A stretch of DNA of 64,000 nt from Pterobdella sp. o SKG-2022. Its lineage: Eukaryota > Annelida > Clitellata > Hirudinida > Piscicolidae. Positions 33,820-52,800 of the stretch are shown one piece after another; positions within the stretch are counted from its first letter, which is position 1, and every line of letters starts with the position of its first letter. The stretch lies in assembly GCA_964035795.1 (NCBI GenBank), contig OZ038322.1, positions 23,084,359 through 23,148,358 of the forward strand. The letters are read 5' to 3'. The notes beneath the pieces were generated by a model. That model did no database searches, was not told where the DNA came from, and worked only from the letters and a program-made list of their open reading frames with translations. Made by a program: the position numbers and the translations under genes.

Positions 33820-36800
33820 GTTAATTATTTTAATTAAAATTTTTTTGGCATTTAATGGTATTAAAAAAGCTAATGAAAAATTTCAATTTCACGGCATCAA
33901 CTTGCTTCAATTCTTTTTTTTCCTCAGTTCATCTCATTTTTCCGAGCCGTCACACATGTTCTTTAAAATTGATCTTCAATAAAAGCTGAATATACATATT
34001 TATCATTAATTTTTATCATGTAACATTTCAAGGTTATCATCTTAATGTTTTCTTTTTTGTTGACTGCAGTTTTTTGTTACTAACTCCATGGCGATTGTAG
34101 ATCAACGACAGAAAAAAGTTGCTACTATTTTTAAATCGAAGACTTTTTAGTCTGTATACAGCAATATAAGTTAATATATCAAGTAAATTATAAATAATCA
34201 AAACACTTTTATATTTTTCATGAATTATATTTAATTTTACATATCAGGCAGTTTTAAATAAATGCAGCTTTTGATCCAGTTTTAAAAACCTCTACATTCC
34301 TTTTTAATCAATGACTTGTTTAACTAAAATGCAGAATTGCTTGTGAAACTCTTTAAAGTGATTTTTTAATGATTAATTTTCAAAACTCATGTTTGTTTTG
34401 AGGCTGTTTCACAGTTTTTTTATTGTAACTTCACGTTTTTTGTTTTCAACACTTGTTTGGTGTTTAATCGTTCACTAACCTACCTACATGCTGCAAATGA
34501 ATCACTTGAAGATTTTATGTTTTCAACATTTCTACTTTATTCATTCATTTTTAATGGATGTTATATCATTCTTTGAATCTAATTTCTAGAATATCGGTGT
34601 TTTTCAATAGAAAATAAAGTAGAATATCATCAAACTTCAAATTATGAGTATAAAAATACGTAAAAAACATTTTATTTAAAAATTTTTTCTACGTGCTCTT
34701 ATAAATTCTCATAATTTGAAGTTTACTGGTGAAATTCAAGTTTACAAAAGAACATACGATGTCTTTAAATAACTAAAGTAGAATATTCTGATCAAAACTT
34801 ATCAGTACATTCGAGCAATAAAGTTATTTTCTAAAAATCTCAAGTTTAACTTACATTACAAATATTTGATAATGTATCTAAACTTAAAAAACATCAATAA
34901 GAACCAATGTTAGTTATCTTGCAATAGATAGACTTAAACAAGGTAATATTGAATTTATATGGAGAACTTGTAATTTATATTCTCAGTTTTGAATATTTTA
35001 AATTTTAGGTTTATAACTATTGGTATTTTTTTGATAATATAACTATGCTAATCAAAAATTTTGTGACCGCCTTTAGAAGTTTAACTACATTTTTTCACAT
35101 CATGCTTAAGTTTGATTCAAAGTTGATTCTCAAAGTATTGGAAGTTTCGGATGACCACTTGAAATTTTTTATCGCTTGTATTTTCAATTATCAGTTATAT
35201 TTTTATGTTTTGTTTAATGCTTTAATAAATTTTTTTGCTTTTTTAAAGCAGAAACCTTAAACTCCCTCAGTAGTCACATGAAGTAGATAGAAAATCTTCT
35301 GAATCAAAACCATCCTCTAGTGAACACCAGCTAATTACGTATTCATAAAAATGAACTCAGGGGCTGCAAAACTGACAAACCACACCCTCAAACTTGATTG
35401 GCACTCCACTTAATGACGTCACCCATGGCTTCGCAATCGATTTGCTTGGCTGACTGATCATTCAAGTGGAAAATGATGTTTCAATTGATAATTGTATTCA
35501 AATATTTCTTCTGTTATATCAAGTCTTCAGTTGATTAGTTGTTGAGCTTCTGAGCAGTTTAATATATGAGAATAAAAATGGAAAGTACAGTGTTTAACAA
35601 GTTCAAGTAGGAAGCTTACATAAAAATATCAAAGGTTTTTTGGAGAATAAACTTTGTATAATTAGTAACTGAATTTTGAAAACAAAAAAAGAATTATTTC
35701 ATTAAAATTTGTAGCATTTTAGACTGACTTGTGTACAATTGATTTTCATATTCTCCATTAAGCATTCCTCATTTATAGAAACCACTCTTGAACGTTGTAA
35801 TCATTTGAACACAGCTCAAAAACACCGTTAAGAACGCTTAATATTCCAATGTTTTTAAGCGATAGTTCAATCAAGTGGAGTTTGTTTGTGAATAGATGTG
35901 GTTATCTAATCAGACCACTTGAGCTTTGTTGTGTGCATCTTATGTTATTTCTTTTATTTCTGAATGTATTTGTATTGACCTTCGTAACTGTTTTTCATCT
36001 AATTTTTAAAATTAGTATCAACAATTTACCTATTAATTTTTTTAAATTTTATTATTCCAACAAAGTCTAGTGTGAGATACTAATTTGAAAATATTAACTA
36101 AGCAGAACCAACATCTCTTAATAGTATACTCCATAAAAAATCTCTCAACACCATCTGTCCGGGCTATTTCCCACAACTAATAGCCTCAAACTCCGTGTGT
36201 TAATACACAATACTACAGAGAATAACCATTGTTTTTGTTGCTTTGATTCTTACCCTCAAAGTCATTCACACAGCTCAACACAAAAGCATGCAGATTTTGG
36301 TCATTATCACGTCGTTAGCTGTGTGCCTCGGGTTTTCTTGTTGCTGGTGTGTGTTTTAGAAGATTTTCTATAGCCCTATTTTTTGTCAAGTTTTATATCT
36401 ATAGTTTTCAATCTTGGAAAATGCTTAAATAATTAGATTTTTTGAAACTAGAGTCTTAAAAAAATATCTCAAAATTTTGGATAGCTTTAAAAGAGAAAAC
36501 ATTCACGAAGAATTTTTGTTGAGTGTTATTCATAGAAATCAAAAGTTTACTAAGTAAAAATCTCAAAAAAGGAAATCCTATGAATATTAAAGCTGAAAGA
36601 TTGAAGTTCTTAAATTATTTAAAAACTCAATTTAATTACTTCATACAACAGCCCATTATAAATTTTCGTTCATTAAATTTTTCAACGTACAAAATGTTAA
36701 CTGATCATTTAAATATTATATTTAAAATTTTATGATATGTGTTAATTAATTATACAGAGCATATATTCCTGGATGATGAGTGTGTGTGTGTGTGTGTTGA

Positions 36801-37217
36801 AGGCTTAATATGTATTATGTATTAAATTATTAATGATATATGAATTAGTATTATGCACTGAGTTTATTCATATGTATAATGTATTGAGCTTATTAAAATG
36901 TATAATGTATTAAGCATATTAAAGTAAGCAGCGGGATTTCGCCTTGAACTCATGCTAACGAGGTGGTGATGAGAACTCGCAAGATTTTGGTTTATAATGA
37001 AGATAGTTCAAGCATCTTATTTTGATGGCTTTAAAAATCACTGATAAATATCGATGAAAATGAATTGATGTGGTAATTTAATATCATTATGAAGGAAGAA
37101 AAATATTATTATTTTGTATATTAAGTTTTTAATTTAATATCTTTTGTTTTTATTTTAAACGTTTATAAAAAGTAAAGCAAAGAAGATTATAAAAATAACC
37201 CTGAAATAAAAGTGCTT
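33820..37217. other. Intergenic region between CLINT1 and GATA (3' ends face each other)
   Basis: No gene is established. It contains fold-back family C copy 2 (34632-34775), a perfect cAMP-response-element palindrome TGACGTCA at 35414-35421, a TG tract at about 36779-36798, and a 23-codon frame at 36288 that resembles a signal peptide (MQILVIITSLAVCLGFSCCW) but has no visible continuation. Confidence 0.5.
34632..34775. repeat. Fold-back repeat family C, copy 2
   Basis: AAACTTCAAATTATGAGTAT at 34632 is mirrored by CTCATAATTTGAAGTTT ending at 34724. Read in reverse, the right side gives CTTGAATTTCACCAGTAAAC, TTCAAATTATGAG and GAGCACGTAGAAAAAATTTT. This follows copy 1 for about 100 bases, including the outer AAAGACATCGTATGTTCTTT. 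Confidence 0.65.
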
Positions 37218-37571
<354 letters not shown>

Positions 37572-37705
37572 GCATCTAAAAATATTTGCAATGACAATAA
37601 TATTTAAAATTCTTCTTTATAGTGAAATCCAAAAATTTCAGTTAAGCACATAAAATTCTCCGAACATTAAGAATAAAAAGAATAAAAAATAAAAAATAAA
37701 ACAAA

Positions 37706-43251
<5,546 letters not shown>

Positions 43252-43844
43252 TTTGAGTTTGTTTTATTCAAAAAATAGATATTTTATTATTTTATTTTGA
43301 CCAAATGAGTAACAAACAATTAAAAAATTGTATTCATTATATACACTAAATAATAAAAAACAATAAAGTAAAAAACTGAATATTGCACAACTGAGTAAAA
43401 TTTGTAATTTCTTGATATAGAAGAGATGGAGCAATCATAGCTTTAAATGGGGTATCGAAAACGCAATGAATTGAAAGCACGGATGGATGCTTTGGAAGAT
43501 TTCGTTGGAAAAGCTTGCAACCAATCATGCATCGAGCAGCCTCTCTATCACTTTTTGGGGCGGTTCTTCAACTAGCTAATTAATATTCAATATATTAGTG
43601 AAAAAAAAGTAGTGTAATTTTATATTTTTTTATTAAAAACTCAACACAAACACAAAATAATAAAGTTTTTCATATTTTTATTAGAAAATTTAATTTATTT
43701 AGTCGGTATTTGTCATCGTTTTCACTTTTAAATGTATCTTTCGCCTAATTGTTCTTTAGGGTACTATAAATATTTGGTTTTATGTTAAGGAATAATTATT
43801 TTATTTGAAATTGACTAATTTTCGACTGTTTTTTGATAAAAAAT
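43252..43844. promoter_or_regulatory. Shared upstream region of GATA (-) and SPECC1 (+)
   Basis: The two start codons lie head to head with 593 bp between them, so the interval must hold both 5' regions unless distant untranslated exons exist. It contains the small open frame at 43447-43575 and an acceptor-like TTGTTCTTTAG ending at 43759. No TATA box or GATA cluster stands out. The regulatory role is inferred from position only. Confidence 0.4.
43447..43575 (+). CDS. Small open frame resembling the end of a PX domain
   Basis: An ATG-initiated 42-codon frame directly follows an in-frame stop and encodes GYRKRNELKARMDALEDFVG, then a Cys-containing stretch and QPLYHFLGRFFN before TAG. The pattern of basic residues, LEDF and a final LxxFLG matches the last two helices of PX (phox-homology) domains of sorting nexins. 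Base composition is less AT-rich than the flanks and looks coding. No in-frame acceptor or partner exon is visible, so it may be a microprotein, a stranded exon or a pseudogene piece. Homology is a guess from the pattern. Confidence 0.35.
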   Translation: MGYRKRNELKARMDALEDFVGKACNQSCIEQPLYHFLGRFFN

Positions 43845-46800
43845 ATGCAAGGTAACTCTCTAAAAACCATTAAATCAGAATCTAAAAAAGATTCAAAAGA
43901 AGGGAATAAAAATGAGTTTAAAACACCGGCTAAAGTTAAACCGCCTATGAGGTTTGGCTTTGATTCCACTCGAAGAGAAACCAGTAAAAAAGCTGAACCT
44001 CCAGTAAAAAGGACTCAGAGCGTTCAAAATGTCGGTCAAATGTCCATGACCACAGTTAAAGCTCTTAAAACACCGACTACGTCTGCTTCTACGAAAGCTG
44101 TAATGAAAAGAGCAAAAAGTACACAAAACGTCACAGGGCCAAAAAGTGTAAGTTTTACTCATGTCTTAACATGAAATTTTTTTATATTATTCGTTATTTA
44201 ACTAAAATTTTATTATTTTTTCCAAATTTTAGGCAAGACTTTCAACTCCATCAAATGCAATGGCTTATAATGCAGAACTACTTGCCAACTTTGAAAAAGA
44301 GAAAAAAGTTTTAGAACGTCGTATTTCTGAATCGATTAAAACTTCAGAAGATAGACAAAGAGACAATGAAAAATTCAAATATGAAATTAAAAATTTAAAA
44401 TCAAAGCTCAAAGAGGCAAGGCTTTTGTTAAAAGACCAACAAAAACAACATAATCAACAAGTAAAGTCACATACAACATCTCCATCCCAAGAAAATTTTG
44501 ATGAAATGGCAGCTCTGCGAAAAGAAAACATTAGTTTGAAGCAGAAACTCAAGGAGTTGACTCAATGCTTGGATGAACAAGAAGGCTCAGATAAAAATTT
44601 GACCAAAAGACATAAAGTTGAAAACAAAACAGATTCTGATGGTTTGTTATTCAATCAAAATTCATTTTGTGTGAAAATTATTTTGAAATTTTATATTTCA
44701 TGTTTTTTTGAATCACAATTTTAAGGCTTATTATTCAAACAAAATTTTTTTTTCAATTTCTCCATTCATGAATTTTTATTTACCACTCTAATACAATAGG
44801 CCACCAACATTTATACCCAAAATAATCTATATGTATTTTAAAAGCCATTCATGAACAAAAATTCTTGTTTCAATGATATTAACATACCTTCATAAAATCT
44901 GAAGTAGTCACTAATTGGAACATCCTAAAATCTTAATGATGAAGAGTGTAATTATACATGATATCAATAAAAATTTAAATTTTTATTAAGAAAAATAAAA
45001 TAATAAATAAATAAAAATTTTGAATAATTGTTTAAGATCAATAATTATATATAAATTGTATAAACCCATCTATAACAATGCAAAGCTGTTTAACTCAACA
45101 AATTTTAATTCATTACTTAATAAAATGATAATAGCTTCTAGTTTTTTTACACTGCTGTTTATAAACTAATAAAAATTTTAAGCAATAAAAGCCCTTATAA
45201 ATACATATGATGATGTTAATTTCAAAGCTTAAGCTATTAATTTTATTAAAAAGAATTTTAAATATAAAAAAAAATACAAAGCATCTTGATCACGAGCAGA
45301 CTCAAAGAACAAGTCATTGAGTGATGCCGAATGCAGGTGTGCTGAGTGCACTGAACATAACGTCAGTAGCTGCCCTGATAAGAGGTTTGTGTTGTCATGT
45401 TTTAAATAAGTTGACCATTGGGTTGCTCCAAATTGGGGCTTCAGTTGTGCCATAGGTAGCTTTTAAGTGACACTTTTAATGTGTACATAATATATGGGAA
45501 ATAAAATGAGAATAAAACAATATCATGAAAAGTGAATTATTATTTATATTTTCATTTTTTGTTATGTTATCTCATCATTTGTTGTGTTTCAATAGTTGCT
45601 TTAGCAACCTTCATTGACAATATTAAACTGCCTCCATACACCTCTCAACCCACCAAGATCGAACATATCATTAGACCAATGGGACAGACAGAGCAACAAA
45701 AGTAGTGAGGGTGGTGAGGTGTCATTGCATTGTTTGCAGGATAGGATTCTTCAGATGCAAGAGAACCACTACAGCACCAATGAAGAACTCCAGGCTACTC
45801 TGCAGGTCAGGTTCAACCAGTGCTAATTATCTTTTCCTTACCCTCTGCTGAGGAAAATGGGGTATAATTAGCAAAATGATGATGAGTCTTAATGCTGTGG
45901 TGTGTTTTGTTATTTGCAATGTTTTTTTTTATATATAGTTTTGTGACATGAAAACATATAAAATAGAAATTATAGCTATTTATTTTGCTCAATAAATTTA
46001 CTAAAATTTTTCCATAAATCGACGTAAAAAATTGTCAAATAATATAGGTGGAGTATATTAATCTGGAACAAAATAATTTATTCAATTTTGCTTATTTATT
46101 TAGTTATTAGAGACAGCTTATGTATGTTTTGTATAGCAATTAAACTTTAAAAGCATCAATTGAATATTCATGCATTTATTTAAAATAAAAGCTATAATTT
46201 TCTATGAATATAGCCTTATCATAAAACGTTTTATGATAAGGCTATACTTATCGAAAATTATAGCTTTTAAGATGGTTTTTTAAATAACTTGAATATTGTG
46301 CAGCAACTTAAACTTATAACAATAATAATCTACAAGGCTTAGGGATGTTTAACCTAGACAGTTTCAAGAGCAACTTATGTTTATTTAAAAAACTCAGAAA
46401 AAATTGTAATGCTTTATCATAATTTATTGGCTAATGCAAGTTTATCTTATCAGAAATTTAAGATCATTTTTTTAAAGAGACATGCTGAAATTTTCAAAAA
46501 AAAGATTGTTTTTATAATTTGGATTTTATGTATTATATATTGACCAAAAAACTCTTGATATATACTAAATAATGTTATTTAGTATATATTCAAAAGATTA
46601 GGTCAATAAATCTTTTTAACTGTCAGGTTTGAATGGATATAAAAAAAATACATACAATGTCTTTGGAAATTTAAATTAACAATACAATGTATAACATTCC
46701 CCAATACAAATCCAACACCACCATGATATAACCAACACTACAAACCTCTTCAGGAGTTGAATGACCTACAAAAGACAGTGAATGACTTGACGGACGAGAA

Positions 46801-49800
46801 TGAAAAGTTGGCTAATGAGCGGCATGTGCTTTTGGAGTCATTATGTGCTCAGACTGAAAAGCTTGAAAACGCTCGTCTGCATGTAGACTTCGTCAAGTCC
46901 CTCTTGCTAGGAGATGCTGATCTAGGTATGTGAGTCTACCATCAGTCTCTCTGTGTACCATTGTGATATATCGCCTTTGGCTTTGAACATGCTTTCTAGT
47001 TTGTTTTTTTTGATGCTCTTCATACAGATGCGTTTTTTTGGACTATTCTTGATGCTAAGAATCAAATGAAAACCTTTTTATAGTTATTAGTATATATTAA
47101 AATACGTTTGAATATTCATAGGAGGCATGTCCAGGCCTGAGAATGAGAGGCAGTTGTTGTCATTGGTGAAGTCTGCTCAGGAGGAGAGGGAAGAGCTGCT
47201 GCTGAAGCAAGTCGAGATGAGCAACTGCTTGCAGGTGCTGGTTGTTGCACTTTGTTAATTTTAAAATCATATGTGAATTTGTATCTGTAGGATGTTCGTC
47301 AATCAATCAAATCCTTTTTATAGCCCGTTTTCCTTTACCAAGGGTTGAGCTTTTTGAAAGTTCTATCTCGAAGTCGGCCTTTCCATTCAGAGCGATCGAG
47401 TGGATCCGCACAAACCATGTCTAGCTTTCTTTTATCATTCAATATGAGCTCATTCCAAGTCTTTTTGGGCCTACCAGGCTTCTTGCAAGTATCTAAATCC
47501 AACTTTTGCATTTGAGAAATCCAACCCACGCTACGCTCTACACGTCCAAACCACCTCATCCTGCTTGTACAAAGAACTACTTCAACATCCCGAATGCAAA
47601 GTTTTGAAAAGAGTGAGTGAGAGCAAACGTTATCATTCGTTTTTATGTTGCACATCCAGCGAATCATGGCAAGGTCATTTCGTCAAGGCGGTCCAATGTG
47701 GAAACTGGTACGGGCCATGTTTCAGCAGCATGTAACATAGCTCTTCTGACACAGATTGAATAGACACGGCCTCTGGTCAATAATGATAAATGACGATTAG
47801 CAAGGAGTGGAAGAAGTTGGCGAAATTTAGCCCAGGCACACTTACAACGTGTTATTGAAGCAAGCTCACATCCACCACCTGCAGATAACATATCTCCAAG
47901 ATAGCAGAACTCTGGGACAACTTCCAGTTTTTCCTCACCAATCATCACTTCCTTCACTAATCTCCCATCAACAGGCCGTGCTGTACCAAGGCAACGAACG
48001 CATCGGAAGTTAAGATCCGAAGTTAGAGGGCCTTTTATGCCGCTGCATTTCTTGTGTGCCCATTGCCTGCAGCCTCCACACTGAATAGCATTTCTAACCA
48101 CACCTGCTTGGCATACACCACAAGGATACTTCCCAGATTTTCTCAACACATCAAGATTCGAACCATTAGCTTTGTCTTACCCATATTCACCCTCAACCCC
48201 TTTTTCTCCATCTCCGATCTTCATGTTCTCAACTTCACTAATAGTTCATTCATGGACTGAGCACTTACTATTAACCTGTACGTAACTCCATAGATAAAGC
48301 TTCCAGCACAATAACAAAAATTAATGGATTAAAAACAGAACCTTGATGGACACCTACCCGAACATCAAACGAGTTGCTATACTCATCACCAACTCTCACC
48401 CTACTTCTCACTTCCTTGTATATGGATTGTACAATTCTCACAAGCCATTCATCAATTTTCAATTTACGCATACTCCACCAAATCACTTTTTGTGGCACTC
48501 TGTCGAAGGCTTTCTCCAAATCAATGAATGCTAAGTAAAGGGGCTTACCAGCAATCAGATGCTTTTCCTGTAACTGACGGAGGATAAATATAACATCAGT
48601 TGTACCCCGACCTTGCATAAAACCACATTGCGTATCATTAATCACCACTCTCTGTCTGATAAAAGCTTCCACTACGCGCTCCAAAACCTTCATAACCTGA
48701 TCAATTAACTTCAAACCCATATAGTTAGACCTGTTTAAAGCATCACCTTTACCCTTATATACAATGACTATGTGACTTTCCTGCCACTCAGACGGTATAC
48801 GGTTCTCAAAGATGATGTCTTCAATGAGATCTCGAATCATACTAGCACCACTTGAACCTGCGGCCTTGAGCATCTCAGCAACAATACCTAAAGGACTCGC
48901 TGCTTTCCCAAGGCTCATCTTATTAATGGCCTTTCTAACCATTGCTGTAGTGATAGGTTCGCTGGGACCTTCCACGGGATAGACTTCGGACAAACCACCT
49001 GAATTCCATGAAAACTCCACATTGAGAAGGTGCATATAATGCTCTCTCCATGTTTCTTTTTTGGAATCAACATCCAGGGACATTTGGCCATTATTATTTC
49101 TCACCGGTTTATCCCCACTGACGTCCTGGTTCTCTCGCCGCATTTGCTTAGCCAGTCGATATATCTCAACAGATCTGGGATTGATTTTTTTGAATGCAAT
49201 CTTCTCAGCATCAGTTTTGGCTATGTGTACAGCAAGGTTGGATGCACGTTTAGCCGCCTGATAAGCATGTCTGTCTCCTCCTGCTTTCCATACTTTGAAA
49301 CATTTGCGTTTGTGGGACACAGCTTGCTGCACCTTGTCATTCCACCACCAAGTCTGCCTCTTCCAGGTATGTTTTGCAGAGACTCCACAAACCTGTTTTG
49401 TAGCATTAATCAAATTGTTTTTCAGGTACTTCCAACGTTTATCCAAAGTTTTACCAGTTTCATTTACTTGGATTAATGCATTGAAAAAATTAGAAAATTC
49501 AACTTGATTTCCAAAGTCTTTTAGTTTCCAGACTTTTATACGCTGAACAAACTTTCTTTTGGGGTGGGCATGAGTGCAAACCTTGAAGTCACCAACCACC
49601 AGTCTATGCTGTGTTGCACACTTCTCCCCAACAATGACTTTCACATTAGATACCATTTTTCTAAAACTTCTCTTATACAATATGTAGTCAATATGGGTTT
49701 TACAATCTCCTGACTGGTATGTAACCAGATGTTCAAATTTCTTGTTGAACCAGGAGTTACCAACAACCAGCTCATTGGCAATAGCAAATTCCAGCAGTCT

Positions 49801-52800
49801 TTCACCTTCATAGTTCCTTTCACATCCTCAAAAGCAGTAGAGTGTGATCCTATATGGCCATTCCAGTTTCCACTTATGATTAGCTGTTCCGAAGATGAAA
49901 CTCTAGCTATGGTGGATTGAAGTTCATAATATAATTGATCTTTTACACTCTCACCAGTGCCCTCCTCATTCCCACAACCAAAATACTTATATCGAGAGTC
50001 TCTGCCTGCAATAAGTTTAAGGTTGGTCTTCCAACGAGTCTCTTGTAAGCAACACAGATCGACTCTCCTCCTCGACATGGTTTCCCCCACTTCAGAAGCC
50101 TTACCCCTCATCGAACCAACATTTAAAGATCCGACTCGAAAAGGACTTTCATTAACTTTGTGGCAGTTTTTCTTGAAGGATGCCCTTCCTTTCGACCACT
50201 CTTTTTCAGATTTTTCTTCTTTTTTCTGGCTGGACCTGCAATTATTTTTGAAACTCTTACTGTAGTTATTGATATTTTTATTTAACCTATTACTATTATA
50301 TATATTACTCCTAATGTTTAAATAAAAAACTCGGCGTTTCACTTGACGCGAGGGAGGATTAGTGTTTTGGGATAAACTTAACAAAAAATCTCTAGAGTAT
50401 GACATCTTTTACGTAAAAAGTATTTCGAAATAAGTATAAGTTAATTAGATAAATACCACAGTTTTTAAAATATCGCTAACGTATAACGTATAAACTTACG
50501 ATCGAAAAAAAAATTTCGAAAACTTGATAAAAATTAAGCTAAAGTTTTTATAATAAAGTTTTAAAATAATTTTGATAAAAATAAAAAAAACAGGCCGTCT
50601 CCAGAAAGCAGAAAAAATAACTTTGAAAATCAAATTTCGCAAACAGCCGAACATGTCGGTTGCTAACCAAAGATTCAATGATATGATATATATTATTGGC
50701 TTTTAATAATGGTAACCACTTCATTGTATTACCACCCGCAGATTAATACTTGTAAAAATAGAACAATAATGAATATCATATAATATAGGAATAATAATGG
50801 TATAGAAAATATGAAAATTGTTAGTCTCATTAAATGAATTACACACAATGGCGACAGTTAATGGAAAAGGAAGCATTCGAGGCTGAAGAAGTGATAGAAG
50901 TACTCAAGTCTAACGTCAAGAATATCGAAAATGAGTTGGATGAGGCTATTAAGCTTAAGCAACATTTCGAGGTGTGTGTTTGTGTGTAAGTGTGTGTTTG
51001 TGTGTAAGTGTGTGTTTGTGTGTAAGTGTGTGTTTGTGTGTAAGTGTGTGTTTGTTTTTTAGTTTTTTAATCCTATTTTTATCTCGTTTAACACTATAAA
51101 AATCTGATAGTATCCACTCTTTTTGTTATCAAAGCTATTGGATACACATAATGATGCAAAAAAAAATTATTTTTATTTCTTTCTAATTTATATTTGTTGG
51201 CCGTATAGCTCAGATGGAAGAGCGTTAGAAAAATTATCTATAATTACCGGGTTCGATCCCGTGTAGGGCCAACATTTAGCATCTGTTTTGCAGTGTGTTT
51301 TCGTTATATTAAATTTGTAGCAAGCGCTTTGAAATCTCAACAAAGGCTCTATATAAAATACCAGTTTTTTCATATGATTTATTATAGTTTTAATCTCAAT
51401 TTTACTTATTTGTGTGAGAAATTATTTAATGAAGTATATTGTTTATATGCATTGCAAATGTGTATTTGAACTTTTTTCTTTTGAATTATATGAAAACATA
51501 AACAAATCCCAAGAATGAGGATCGTCAATCACAACACTTGATAATTATGTTAACATCCAATTTATTCAAACATCCCAAATATTATCATTGAAAGTTTTTG
51601 AACCTCATTCAACATGTAATTGAAATATCGAATTGAAAGTTTTTTAAAAATGTTATATAAATCACTCGAGGTTCACAGAAATTACCAAAAGTAAGATTTA
51701 TAATATCAAGTACCTTCTCTCGTCCATAAAACACTAATTATTGAAGTATAACACCAACAACAGTTACAGACCTCGTCTCGAGAGGAAGAGCTAGACCAAA
51801 CGAAGCTGGACTTTGAGAAGTTGAAGATCCAACAGGAGAGGGACCAGAAGACCATTAGACACATGATGCAGGAACGCAAGCTGCTGGAAGAGCACAATGA
51901 ACAGACGTCACTGATTGATTTGTTACGCAAGGAAAAGGAGGAAGTATGTAGTCGAGTGGTGGCTCTGGAACAGGAGTTGTCAGAGAAAAAGTTTGAGGTG
52001 TCTCGTCTGACAGACAACTTGAACGAGGCAAGACAGCAGTTAAATGTGGCAAGTTCAAGAGCAGATTCCAAGGTGATACTCCTATGTATCTAAGTTATCA
52101 TTTGAAGATTATAGGTAATTTCAAATGATTGCATAGATTGCATTTGTCCAATCCATGCTAGCATGGAAACGGACGCAAAACGATGATGATGATGATGATG
52201 ATGAGAAAGATAATGTTGATTTAATATTATTTGAATAACTTTTTATTTTCAATTTTTTATGAGGATTTTTTGATACAAGAAAAACTAAAATTTTCGATAA
52301 GTACAACCTTATCATAAATCATTAGTAGTAAACTATTGTGAAGGTAGGTGTTATAAAGAATTTTAGACATAGATAGGAAAGAAAAATTAAGGAAGATTAA
52401 CTTTTGTAAAATAACTATTATGTAATTATGTGATATTGTAAATGAGTAAAGTTAATAATTATATGAATATTTTTATTTTGATCTAAACGATTTCATTCAG
52501 AGATTGCTCTCTGTGTCCCTCCATTGGTTGATTTTTGTATTCTCTTAATATAATGTTGATTTGTTTCAAAGGCCATTTCGAAGCTGACAGAGTTGGAAGG
52601 GCAGGCGAGCAGACAACGGTGCCGTATAGTGGAGTTGGAGGAAGAGTTGGCCGTATCACACAAACATATTGAGAACCTCAGGTAGATCACTGTGTTAAAA
52701 TTTTAAACTTCGAACTTGCAAACATTATAATAATTTTTATGTACTTCATTCGATAATTTAAGCCTGAATGACGAAAATTTTCGTGCTTAGACATAAATAT

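Noticed and set aside
47242..50265. Plus-strand open frames across 47.2-50.3 kb
   Set aside because: They are shadows of the minus-strand LINE and lack domains or splice context.
51198..51272. A functional tRNA gene
   Set aside because: The anticodon stem and loop do not fold, and the sequence is joined to a SINE body shared with the 59.8 kb copy.
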